The translations under genes were made by a program, and so were the position numbers. The notes beneath the pieces were generated by a model. The model was given only the letters and a program-made list of their open reading frames with translations, had not been told where the DNA came from and did no database searches. DNA of 64,000 bases from Strigops habroptila (taxonomy: Eukaryota > Chordata > Aves > Psittaciformes > Psittacidae), in assembly GCF_004027225.2 (NCBI RefSeq), contig NC_044277.2, positions 138,689,057 through 138,753,056 on the forward strand, read 5' to 3'. Position 1 is the stretch's first letter, and each line of letters opens with the position of its first letter. This document shows positions 35,601-45,798 of the stretch, piece by piece.

Positions 35601-38397
35601 AGGGGCCGCGCGTCACTGAGCTCGGCCACAAAGCTGTCACGTCTGTCCCTGAAAATCATAGGAGAGAAGTGGCCTTCCCTCCATAGGCAGAACAGCTATG
35701 TATGCTTTATATGCTAGCAGGTGAGAACTGGCAAAACTGAATTGCTGAATTCAAACATGGTTGTTCAGCTTCTGTTCAGTTGAAAACAGACCTTGCTCTT
35801 GGCAAAGGTACTGTCTGCCTGTATGTACTTGGTTGATTTAGAGAAGGTACTAAATTGCAAGCTCGCTTCAGCAGGTAAAATCTCTCTGTGTGGGTGTAAT
35901 GGCCAAAAAGTAAGAAGACTTAAAATGCTCAGAACTGTGCCCAAAACTTGTTTCGGATTTGCCTTACAACAGAAGCACAAAGCTTTCTTTGTGAGAGAGA
36001 GAGAGGAATAAGATGAGATCTGGCCTCGAATCAGCGGTGAACTGCTCAGTGAACTATTTCTGAGCTGCAGCCTCGAGAAGAGCCCTTTGCTCAGTGTGCA
36101 TCCCCTTAGACACAGCCTATGGCATGGCGAGCAGCCTGTGGGGCTGACCTGTGTCAGATAGGATGTCAGGAGAGAGGGGTCCATGGCCAGTTTCCGTGGT
36201 AACTGGTAGGCACCTGCAGCTCGCTGACGCAGAACTGGATCTGTCCCTGTCTGTGCAGAGAGCACTCAGTGATGGACATATGTGGCTGTCCTGGCAAAGC
36301 CTCATCAGGGTTCATTTTGTGAAAGATGAGCTTTTTTTTTCCCCTTTCTAACAAGGCATTTTCACTCCTGTTGTGTTGAGCTCCGTCCCTCCTTTTGTTC
36401 GGCTTGTATTTGTAAATAGTGGGCTAAGTTTGATTGATTGTTTGAAACATTTATTTCTGTTGTGTTAGTCTGCAGTGAGTTTGCAGACTGGCCTAAATTT
36501 ACATCTGATTTCACTGCTGCCTGAGGTTCTGTTTCAGTAGCTTGCTGCTTGCAAGGAGAAAGAAGACAGTATATTGTATCAGCCCATGGTCTTGTAAAGT
36601 CGTGGAAAGCCATTTGCTAGAGTTGTAAAGATTGGGTGATGCACAAGGTTTCTAAAAGATGCATTCTGCTCTGAAAGAGCAGTTATTCTCTGTATCATGT
36701 GTGATGTATCATGAAGGAGGTTGGTTTGAGTGTGAGGGTTCCCAAGTGTTCCAGTAACTGCTCAGAGCTGCTGAAGTGTTAAACTACAGTGGGGTTATAA
36801 TCAGATCCTCTGTATCTGCTCCTTTTGTGGTGTCTTGCTGTGCACCCTGAAGCTTTGTGCAGGTATTGCTTGAGTGAGGAATGAGTGGTCATTGTCTGCG
36901 GAGGTGAAGATTAATTCTTGGTTTGAGATTATATCTGGAACTATTGTGCATTATTTGTGAGATTGTTCTCCAAACCAGTAGTTTTAACACTCTGTGCTGC
37001 TCAGCAGTGAGATGTTTAGCTTCATGGAAGGGTTGTGAGCAAGTCAGAGCCTAATTAAAAACAGAACAACATTCTCTAGACACCTATAAAGTTTCTGGTA
37101 GACATTTATAACTAAACCTGTCTTGTACCCCACTCCTTACGTGACTGCCAAAGGGATTTTAAAGTGCTGGAAGAAAGAGGAGAGCGGGATAATCAGGTTT
37201 TGTGTGCTCATGAGGTTGCCCAATATCCTTTAACCTCCTCCTTTTTTTTCCCCTGTGGTTAAGAGTCAGTAAGGTTAAAGCTAGAGAGCTGGAAGCAGTT
37301 TTATCACTGCAGGCAGTGCTTGGCCCCGTACCGCAAGCGGGGCCTCCTGCAGCCAGGGGATGCTTGCAACTGCAGTTCGGGTTTTGTTCACTGGGACATC
37401 ACGCCCTCAACCAGTCAGACTGGTGAGCTAAGGAGTGAGAGGGACCTCCTGCTGGCTTTCCTGACTTCACAGCTTCCAGGAGGGATGATTAGTACAGACC
37501 AGCACAGCACTTAAACAAGTGCCTGCAGAGAATAGAAATCAAGCTGGTCACTATGCAAACCATGAGTGTTCAAAGGCTTACAAGGTTTTTAGCAGAAAAG
37601 AACAAGGACAGTTTAAGAAATGTGATCAGAGGTATGATTTTTTTAACGATGCTGATGTAGGGATAGTCAATGTCAACAGTCCAGGGAACAACAGAAGAAA
37701 TGTCAGATTCACCTTTAAAAGCCAAAGAAACATTTTGATAACCTAATAATGCATTTCTTGTATTGTTCAGAGCTTACACTGCTTCGTAAACTTCAGCTAG
37801 CCAGAAGTATCCTCCAAGTGTGCATGTGGATGTGGATGACTTGAGATCTAAACCTAAAACACGTACCAAAGGAGATCCTGGAAACTGAGTGAGGTTGTTA
37901 ATAGCTACCTTCGAGCACAGATCGCAGTGTCTTCCCAACTGGTAATCAATCAACTGGTGAATTTAAACCCATTTTTTGCATACTTCAGTCATACATCTTC
38001 AGGTAGCACGTGGCGTTAGGTGCTGCGCTGAAGCATGTTTTAAGTGCTCATGAGTAATGTTTGAAGTAGATGAGACACCAGTTCTTTGCAGAGTTTTGCA
38101 GGTATGTAAGTTTGGCTGCAGAAGGACACTTAAGACACTGTCATCAACACTTCCGGCAAACACTACTTTTTGTTGCAAACTGTTTTATTGAAATCCCAAT
38201 TAATACAGCCAGGGACAAGGAGATGACCCTCACCTAGGGGTTGCGTGTAGCTGATGGATCACTTTCTCCTTAGTGTCTTGCCAGTAGTGTGCAGGATGCT
38301 AGAAGGTGGGTATTTATATGGAAGAGAACACACACAGGTGGATGTTTTTTACCAATGTTGTTCTAACTTGGTCGCGTTTGTTTCTTTTTTTCCCCAG
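32603..38397. other. CMC1 intron 2, 3' part
   Basis: Mostly anonymous intron sequence. A modest rise in GC and CpG occurs around 35510-35640 (GGGGAGGGGCCGCGCGTC near 35597) and around 37310-37400, without TATA box or coding similarity. A faint ancient-repeat-like segment is listed at 34040-34095. The longest open frames (for example 35765-36265, minus) match nothing I know and lack splice or promoter context. Confidence 0.5.
34040..34095. repeat. Possible 3' end of an ancient amniote interspersed repeat
   Basis: The run ATTGTACAACACTTTGCGAC followed by ATATGAAAGCGCCAAGTATT resembles the GTAAAGCGCTTTGAGA...GAAAGGCGCTATA...AAGTATTATT ending I recall from old amniote repeats. The match is partial and the family cannot be assigned. 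Confidence 0.3.
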
Positions 38398-38488
38398 CAT
38401 TTACTAAGTGTTGTCAAGAAACTGGATTTCTCATGGTGGTGAAGTGTCGGCAGGAGAACTCGGCACTGAAGGACTGTCTGGTTGGCTA
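38398..38488 (+). CDS. CMC1: CMC1 coding exon 3 (completes the twin CX9C)
   Basis: The exon follows TTTCTTTTTTTCCCCAG and ends before GTAAGT at 38489. It begins with two bases of a split Ala codon and ends with two bases of a split Tyr codon, fitting exons 2 and 4 exactly. The translation AFTKCCQETGFLMVVKC then RQENSALKDCLVGY matches CMC1. With exon 2 it gives both cysteine pairs: CSDKVQAFTKC and CRQENSALKDC each have nine residues between the cysteines (about C32-C42 and C54-C64). In the folded protein these helices are joined by two disulphides made by the MIA40 relay. All four motif cysteines are present, so the gene should be functional. Confidence 0.96.
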
Positions 38489-39326
38489 GTAAGTCCCTCA
38501 GGAGTTTTTGTTCTCTTTTGTTGTTGTTGCGTGGCCTGTACTAATCGAGAAAAGAGTAGAAATCTTAAACCTTCTCAGCAGGGTTATGTGGGATCAGTGA
38601 CTTCGATGTATTATCTGGAAACTGTATCTTTGCTTCCTTAAAAACTGTGCAGGTCAGAGCCCTAACCTGACGAGGTTGTATTGCCTTAATCGACCTGCCC
38701 TATGGCTATAGACTCCTCTTGATTTAAATGGGGATGGGTGTGGATTTGTTTGACTGAAGTGCTGACAGACAGAGATTTTCAGCCCAGCTGACACACAGCA
38801 CTGTGCTGGCTGTTACCTGTGTGGGGTGGAGGTGAGCACCTGAATGCCCTGTCACTGAGACAGGGTCAGTTTGTTTGGATTTTTGCTGCTTGAACTCTTC
38901 TCTAAGGTTTTAGTCATTGTCCCGAAAGCGCCCTGTTGTGAACAGCACTGACAGCAGCAGTGGGAAACTGTCAGATACTAGAGAGGGCAACTTGATGCCA
39001 GGATGGATTGAAATGTCTCTTTCCAAAGTCCTAATTTATCCCCAGTGTTGGCAGACTGAAGTGTTGGATTCTTGAATTTCCCAGGGAGAGGGCTGGGGAT
39101 TCTGTGGTTTTGAATGGGGGGAGAGAAGGGCCTTGGGTTTGGGGTTTGCTGGAATGTGTCCCCTGCCCTGTAAAACCAGAGATTAAGATTAGATGCTTTT
39201 GAACTAGAGACAATTATTCTCAAGTATTTAGGAATTGATGAAGAAACTCATGCAGCCAGGCAAGAGTTCAGGCCTAACTGTTCCATATTGCAAGATGAAA
39301 AACAGCATTATGTATTTGTCTTGTAG
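38489..39326 (+). other. CMC1: CMC1 intron 3 (838 bp)
   Basis: GTAAGT donor at 38489 and TTGTCTTGTAG acceptor ending 39326. No repeat or regulatory feature recognised inside. Confidence 0.85.
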
Positions 39327-39441
39327 CTATTCTGATCCATTATTCTATGAAGAATGCAAAGCAGAGTATTTGAAGCAGAGAGAAGAATACAGAGCAACTG
39401 GAATTAAGAAAAAAAGACAGAAGGTCGCTTCAAATGTGTAG
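39327..39441 (+). CDS. CMC1: CMC1 final coding exon
   Basis: After TTGTCTTGTAG the first base completes the split Tyr codon. The reading then gives YSDPLFYEECKAEYLKQREE and YRATGIKKKRQKVASNV before a TAG at 39439-39441. The human counterpart, as remembered, has NDPAFYEECKMEYLKEREE in the same place, so identity is high up to the basic, Lys/Arg-rich tail, which is the variable part of the family. Assuming a first exon of six codons plus one base, the protein is 105 residues, against about 106 in human. There is no transmembrane segment or cleavable presequence, as expected for a MIA40 substrate. Confidence 0.96.
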
Positions 39442-39595
39442 TTAAAGCTAAAAATGAACTTTTCAAATTTTACATCCAACTTTGATTTGACTTGATTTTA
39501 AACGGACTTAAGTCATCTGTACCCTCTGTGTGGAATTTAACTGAACTACACAAAATGAGATGAATGGAGAATAAAATGATCTTTGAGCTTAAAAG
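39442..39595 (+). other. CMC1: CMC1 3' UTR (short form)
   Basis: AT-rich sequence between the stop codon and the first good polyadenylation signal (AATAAA at 39570-39575). A longer 3' UTR cannot be excluded. Confidence 0.6.
39570..39575 (+). terminator. CMC1: Candidate CMC1 polyadenylation signal AATAAA
   Basis: The canonical hexamer lies about 130 bases past the stop codon and is followed within 25-60 bases by T-rich sequence (CAATTTTTTTAACTC near 39598). It is the first such signal downstream of CMC1. Confidence 0.6.
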
Positions 39596-42500
39596 TCAAT
39601 TTTTTTAACTCTCTGTAATGAAATCCTTAAGGCCAGCTGTGACAGCTTGCAGGAGAACTTGCAGCACTCTGTTTCTCTGCCTGGACTCGAGGCTTTGTTA
39701 CTAATTTACAAATGGCTGTTGGGAGTTTCAAGCTTGTGTTTAGTTCTGTGTGGCTGGTTATGCCACAGCAAAACCTCAGGGTGAATAACTGAAGTTGTAT
39801 TAACTGATCACAAATGGGGTATGCGTTAAAATTGGTCTGTTTGTCCTCTGAAGCTGAGGGTGTATGGGGGTGCTCTTCGAGGCTCTTACTAGAAGAGAAT
39901 GGTGGCAAATGCAGGATTGCTTCTTGGACCCATTCGATTCATCTTTTTCATGAAAATGGTGAATCATATAAGAACCTGACAGCACTTTTGCCTACATTGT
40001 GACTCATTTTTAAGACTACCTTGTCAGAAGAGCTGCCTGCCCCATGTCCATGTGCAGCCCAGACTGACTGTTTTGACACTAGAGGGAAAAGCCTTCCTGA
40101 CTAAACCTTCCCCACAAACAGGAGAAGGCAAATCACCGAGAGCAGCATCTGCCCCTGCTTTCCTCATTCACAATGAAGATGATTGTTTAAGCTCCCACAC
40201 TTCAGGAGTGGGCAAGTGACCACACTTGCAAAATGATTATGAGCAGAGGTGAGTAAGCAACAAACCCGAGTGTGTAAGATGCAGGTTGCTTCTTGCAGAA
40301 ACTAAATAGGGACTTGCAAGTCCCTATTTAAAAAGGACCTGCGTAAGAAAGGATCTTCTGTATACTGGTACTTGAAGCTGCTTAGTTGTAGAACTCTCAA
40401 ATGCATAATGGCTTCACTAGAAATAGTCTCCCAAACTTTATATTATTATTTATATTATCAGCACTGATGAGCTCTGCTGTCAAGCCTGAAGTCGCATGTG
40501 CTGAATTATGCTCTCAGCCCTTCATTTCTCTTTACCTACACTGGTGCCTGTGTAAGGAAGAACTGGGTTATTGCAGCTCCTCCTGTGTGTGCTGTGGCAT
40601 GCACAGGGCTGGACTTTGTCCCTGGCTCTGACACAAACTTCTCTGTAACAAACTCATGGCCTTAATGCAATAGTTCCTAGTTTCTAATTCCTGATTTCAC
40701 ACCTTCCACTTTCATAACATCTTGTGCAGTATCCTGTATTTTAATTGCATTTGCATCTTTTATTTAAAGTTCAAATGAAAGAATGAGTACTGTGAGGTGA
40801 CAAACTCATACAAGTAAGTTGCTTTTGGTTTTGTTTTTGTCTTGGCTGCAACCTCTCCTTCCTACTGGGGTTAACAGGAAGCAGCCCTTGATTCTAATCA
40901 ATGTAAGAAACATCAGTAGCGTAAGGTCTTACAACTGGAAGTTGTAAGTTGATTTGACTCCCCACAATCTTGCAGGGTGCAGCAAGGTTTGTGTCTCAGT
41001 TTGTGCAGTACAGGAGCCTATCTTTGCCTCTTTGTAGCGCTTGGGAGACCTGGGCAAGCACCACAGACCCCATAGCTTTCACTTCTGTACTCTTCCAGCA
41101 TATTAAAGCTCTCTTCAAACTCCTCAGACAAGCCCCTTACAAATGCAAGACCTAAAAGGCAGGAGGAAAAAGGTGCCACATACTTATTTGAAAAGTTTGC
41201 CTACATGAAAACTCAGAGGAGAGGTGAGTGGCAGTTTGTAATGCACGGGGGTTTCAAAGCAGGGTGGAACTCCCTACCACTGCAGTCTGAGATATCACCC
41301 AGTGATTCATGTCAGCCAGAAACCCGCTCTGCCTCATATTTAGTACAGCCATACTGCTCCTCAAGTAATTCCTGTGTCCTCTGTTTACTCTGCTGGTCCA
41401 AAAATGGGCAAACACAGTTGAAAAATAAGTGTTCCATCTAGCTAAAAGTCAGTAGCAGTAAGCACGTGGTTATCTCTTTCATACTTCTCCCTGTATCAAA
41501 CATCCATACCAACACCTGCATCTTCCCACTTTATTACTCTGTCTTGATGTTTGAACGACGTTGTCTCTTCCAGCTTAAGACACAATGAAAGGAATTGTGC
41601 TGGACACTGACCTCAGTTCCCATCACATTTACTACAGCAGGTTTTTAAGTGGTTCAGCTGCAACTCAATTAAAATTAGGGCTTAGCTTTAGTGCCAATAA
41701 TAGAACAGAATTCTTTTGCCTACTGTCCTATGTTTATACAATTGCAAGTAGCTCACCACTCCCCTTAAAGAAAGGGGCAAAAGCCCGACCCCTAAAAAAA
41801 CCTCCACAATAATACCAAAACCAACCAAAGAAACCCAAACCCCACATGCCTTTTGTATCCAAACTACACAAAACAAGAGGGAAGCCCCTTACCACTCTGC
41901 AACCACCATTCTTCACAGGGCCTGGCTGAAGATCAGAAGAGAATGCAGGCGAGTCAGTCAGGTACCGGTGCTATTCACTCTTCCTTCACCAGGTCACAGC
42001 ATCAGTACGTACACCAGTGTCTGAGTGCAGGAGTCTCAAAGTCTGCTGCAAGTTGGGTTTGAAATAAAATTGAATCTGCTTTACATCAGCAGTGTAGTTC
42101 ATGTTGTACTGCCGTGGACCTCTGTTACATTACTGGATGGGTGTTGTCTTACTGTAACTCCACCGGGTGTCTCACACTGCTTTCCTTTTTCCAGCTGTAA
42201 AAAGTTGATGGTACATCACAGCTAAGTTTGGAGTTTGCTGTCTTCAGTACCTCTAGTTCACAGGAAACTCAGCAGTTGTAAACCCACAAAACTAGCAGGG
42301 ACGCTTAAAATGATCAGATTTTAACAATATTTTAAATGAACCACACAGTGGAAGTTTACATGTGAGTTGTTAGGTTAGTCCAACTCGCCAAATACCCATA
42401 CATCACTTAAATGTGCAAAGCAACAATCCCCTCCTGCCCCAAAAGCTGTCTTCCGTTTCTGTTAAATGGAATTTATCTGAATGGTGCTTGCTCAAATTAA

Positions 42501-43400
42501 GAAGAATTGTCAAATCAGTGCGCTGGGTGAAGTTTTAAACTGTCCAAAGTTTGCATTCTAGTTAATACATTTAGTGTATTTATTTGAGGAGTTTGGTCCA
42601 TTTTTTATGCAATTTTATGGGTTTATATAACAAATGTATGTGCGCACAGAACACCAGAACCCCTTTACTACAGCTGCTTCTGCATGTAATCTGCTGTCAT
42701 TGTGATGAAAAGATGTCACTTCTGAAAATGAAGAGAGCCCTGTAAGCCACTAGTGGTACGGATTTAAATGACTTTTCCATCTTGAGTCAGAATTTGATTG
42801 TATGCTTTGACCCAGCAGATGCTTCAGCAGGCAGCCAGCTCCCAGGTGACCTCAGACCTGGGGACTACCTTTTCAAATGTTACAGCTTGGCCACAGCAAT
42901 AAGTGATTGGATTGGAAATGCTGCTTACAGCAAGCTCGCCGTCAGCCTGCCCTCCACGGTCCAGCAGCAGCACTTCTTCTTAAGTCCCTCTCAGCAAACG
43001 CTGCTGCTGCTCCTTCTTCCAGCACAGGAAGCAAACAGAAGATAAACCAAGAGTCAAAGGCAAAGCCTAGAAATTCTCAGACACTGCACAGAGAGGCTTA
43101 ATTTTAAGTTTCCCTGTCCCACAGGCTGACCAGGAACCTTTCAACACAAGTAGTCAAACCACAGGCACACACTGTAGCTTAACGTAACTGAAGTCCTTCA
43201 GGTTTCAACATCCAAGGGAATACTTTTCCCAGAACAGACTGAAGCAATCTACAGAGGATGTGTGGGGTTTTTTTCCTGAATGGAAGAGGATGAACCTCAG
43301 ATGTAATTGTTTGTATTTGGAATGACATTTATACACAATCAAGAACCTAAACCTGAGTAAACCATGTTGTGCCAGATATGGAAAGGAGATTTGTAGTGAA
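39596..43400. other. Intergenic gap between the converging CMC1 and AZI2 genes
   Basis: About 3.8 kb with no exon similarity on either strand. It contains the 28-bp palindrome at 40303-40330. If either gene uses more distal polyadenylation, part of it is 3' UTR. Open frames such as 42782-43045 (plus) have low-complexity translations and no recognisable domain. Confidence 0.55.
40303..40330. repeat. 28-bp perfect palindrome
   Basis: The sequence from 40303 to 40330 equals its own reverse complement. Each half is TAAATAGGGACTTG (14 bases), with no spacer at the centre between 40316 and 40317. It could form a cruciform or, in RNA, a tight hairpin. No second copy of the half-site is seen in the window. 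Confidence 0.8.
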
Positions 43401-43422
43401 ACCAATTTCAAACAAAAATAAA

Positions 43423-43428
43423 TTTATT
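43423..43428 (-). terminator. AZI2: Candidate distal AZI2 polyadenylation signal
   Basis: Minus-strand AATAAA within an A/T-rich setting, about 2 kb past the stop codon. It is the most distal canonical signal before the gap I treat as intergenic. Confidence 0.4.
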
Positions 43429-44124
43429 TCAAATCTTATACAGTAGAATTCCTTCATTGCACAAATCAAAGTATTAATCAATCATGTTGATGGCTGTTGG
43501 ATAATACATAATAAAAGCCCTCTGTAATGTTGAGGTGGGGAACCCCAAAAGTAAGCTACATGAGAACTAGATACCATATAGCTTTATGCAGCCACACAAG
43601 AAATGGTTGCTGCTGCTTTGTTATTACACAGGTAGTTGGTTCTATCAGCTAAAGCCTAGTGACTTGGATTTGTTTTATGCATATTGGGTTTTGTTCTATT
43701 ACTTTCCAAGAGATTGTACTCCCCTGAGTCAGCTGTGTTCATTGGTCAGAATAAATTCCAGCATCTGACACCATTTCCATTAATCACAGACAAGGCAGTA
43801 GACATGAGCGAGATAATAGAAAGATAAAAACAATATCTGGTGAATGGGAAACATGATTTATGTATGCTGTTCACTAATATAGAAGGTACCTGGAAGGAAT
43901 TTTTTCAACTTTGAGACACAAACTGAAAGAGGAGAAGACGACAGGCTTCAAATGAAGTACTTAGTCCACAGGGAAGAAAGCATCTGGAACCACACAGGTC
44001 ACGTAGCACCTCGGTAACACTTTCACAGCCCATCATTACTATGGCTATGCTGCAGTTGTAGTTTCCCTGTGTATCTGCAAGCAATTTAAAGATAATTTGC
44101 TAGTAAACAGCTGTGACATTAATT

Positions 44125-44130
44125 TTTATT
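44125..44130 (-). terminator. AZI2: Candidate intermediate AZI2 polyadenylation signal
   Basis: Minus-strand AATAAA about 1.3 kb past the stop codon, preceded on that strand by GATCAGTGT and followed by AAATTAATG. Confidence 0.35.
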
Positions 44131-45109
44131 ACACTGATCTTAAGCTGGACCTGTGAAGTTGAGTACTTCACCCAGCCAACCACACATCTGTAAAGAACAC
44201 ACTGAGCACGAAGCATCTTCCCACTCATTACAAGCTCAGCATCATGGATCTAATACAAACGCATTGAGCAGTCAAGACACTTCACTTAACCCTGTTGTAA
44301 TAAGCCAGATATGAAGCAGAGCAGGTTTCTTTTAAAAAAAGGCATAAATTCTGTTTGCCTAAAAATAGTTCTTGGCCTTAAGAGGAAAAAAACAATAGTA
44401 CTTAGACACCCATAATCTATAAAGCAGGCAGTTTCAATTCAAGTAACTCTAGTTCTCAGTGGCACAGTAAAGATAGCACAAAAATACTTCTTGCGTATTT
44501 CAACAACACTGCAAACACCTACTCCCATTAAATTAAGGCTTTGTTTCTTTAATAAAACCCAAGTTAGTAGCCTTCACCACCACACAAAGAAAAAGTCCTG
44601 GTTCTGGTGCTGTGCGAAGGAGGCACGATAGGGATGGCTGCACCGCGGACAGGGTGGTTCTGTGGCAGGCACCATAGTGCACGGAATTAGTCACCTTCCT
44701 GCAGCCCAAATGGAGGGAGATGGGCTGAGCAGCAGGAGCCAGTGTGCAGCAGCGTCACTCACGAACCTTTGTAATTCACAATAAAGCCCCAAATGGTGCA
44801 ATCTAAACAAAACAGCCAAGGAGTGGTTTTAATCTTGTCACTAAGATAAATCAAGATTTTGAAAGAGAAAAAAGAAAATCTCACCTTTCTTGGTTAAAAA
44901 TAACACAAAAATGCATTTCTAAACCAGAGAAAGCAGCAAGTTAATTGAAAGGAAGGAGGGAGAGAGAATCCAATATTCATTTCATGTCTTACTCTGAAAA
45001 AAAAACCAACCAATGTCAAAAAATCAGCTCAGAGCTGGTCCGGGTTTAGCACAGGATACCAAATGATACCATACAAATAGCAAACAAATACGGAACTGGA
45101 TTATTTTGT

Positions 45110-45115
45110 TTTATT
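45110..45115 (-). terminator. AZI2: Candidate proximal AZI2 polyadenylation signal
   Basis: Minus-strand AATAAA about 300 bases past the stop codon; it would give a short 3' UTR. Confidence 0.4.
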
Positions 45116-45409
45116 CCAAGAACTCACTTCTCAGCATCATCTTTTGCAAATATATGCCACTTGCAGTACAAGACTATCCGGGCCTCACGTTCAATCTCTT
45201 TCTATTTACATTATACCAGCACAGCTTTAACTTCAAGGAACTTGTTCCTGATTTACAGCAGAGGAAGACAAGGCTTTCTGTTTCGCAACTAGAATTAAAA
45301 ATAAAGAAAGAATGTTTCAGGCAGTTTGTTTTCCCTCTTTCAAAGTTCAAGTGTTAAGGTGCCTATTCAGAACCATTCTAAAAATGCCTCGGTTCATTCT
45401 AAAACTTCT

Positions 45410-45798
45410 TTAACTCTTGTGCAGACAGTTTTGATTACACTGATCCAGGTAATCTGCTGGACAGTTTAGCAAAGTTGATCTGTTTTTCATTTCCCAAAAC
45501 ACATTCTCATTAGGCTTTGGAGGACTTGGGAATACCCAGGAATTATCTTCCAGAGAGCTCTTTCCATGCGAATGGTGTTCCTGAAACGTTTTGCCATCCA
45601 TTGGAACAGGTCTCTCATCTGTCCATGCTTGCAGAGTCACCCTTTCAGGTGGGATCTCTACACCTCTCTGCAGAGGGGGAGACACTGCGGTGCAGAGTAC
45701 TTGATCATTTTGTGGGAGTTTTTTATAGACCACCCCAGATGTCAAATTCAGCTTTGAAATGTTCAAGTCAACACATTGCACTGGTGCCGTAGAGGCAG
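45410..45798 (-). CDS. AZI2: AZI2 (NAP1) last coding exon, C-terminal region
   Basis: The exon starts after TTTTTTCTTCAG with two bases that complete an Ala codon begun in the previous exon, and it runs to TAA at 45412-45410. It encodes about residues 260-388: a Ser/Pro-rich, probably disordered linker, then the conserved C-terminal blocks LQAWTDERPVPMDGKTFQEH, SLEDNSWVFPSPPKPNE and YLDQCNQNCLHKS. As I recall, human AZI2 has the corresponding NSLEDNSWVFPSPPKS and YLDQHNQNCLYKN. The open frame continues upstream into the intron, but those extra residues are not part of the protein because the splice phase fits only at 45798. Confidence 0.95.

Larger units (their letters stand above)
9387..38397 (+). 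other. CMC1: CMC1 intron 2 (29 kb)
   Basis: The intron has a GTAAG donor at 9387 and a pyrimidine-rich tract ending CCCCAG at 38397, and it separates the two halves of the first CX9C motif. Its 29,011 bases carry nearly all the mobile-element load of the left half of the window. The contents are a hAT relic, CR1 pieces of both orientations, one solo LTR, a candidate conserved block and a promoter-like segment, each listed separately. No further exon with CMC1-like protein similarity was found. Other open frames are short and either overlap listed repeats or show no recognisable domain. Confidence 0.85.
43401..45409 (-). other. AZI2: AZI2 3' UTR (long-form estimate)
   Basis: Sequence downstream of the AZI2 stop codon on the minus strand. 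Three canonical AATAAA hexamers lie on this strand, at 45115-45110, 44130-44125 and 43428-43423. They would give 3' UTRs of about 0.3, 1.3 and 2.0 kb. The extent is an estimate; the sequence itself shows no coding similarity. Confidence 0.45.

Noticed and set aside
35590..35640. Small CpG-rich patch as a CpG-island promoter
   Set aside because: Only about 50 bases are CpG-dense, with no TATA box or exon; far too short for a CpG island.
35765..36265. Minus-strand 166-residue open frame as a possible gene
   Set aside because: No domain resemblance, no splice or promoter context, Ser/Leu-rich composition as expected from chance, and overlapping frames of similar length on the other strand.
37519..37746. 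Plus-strand open frame rich in Asn/Lys as a possible small exon
   Set aside because: No splice-site pair consistent with CMC1 phase and no similarity recognised.
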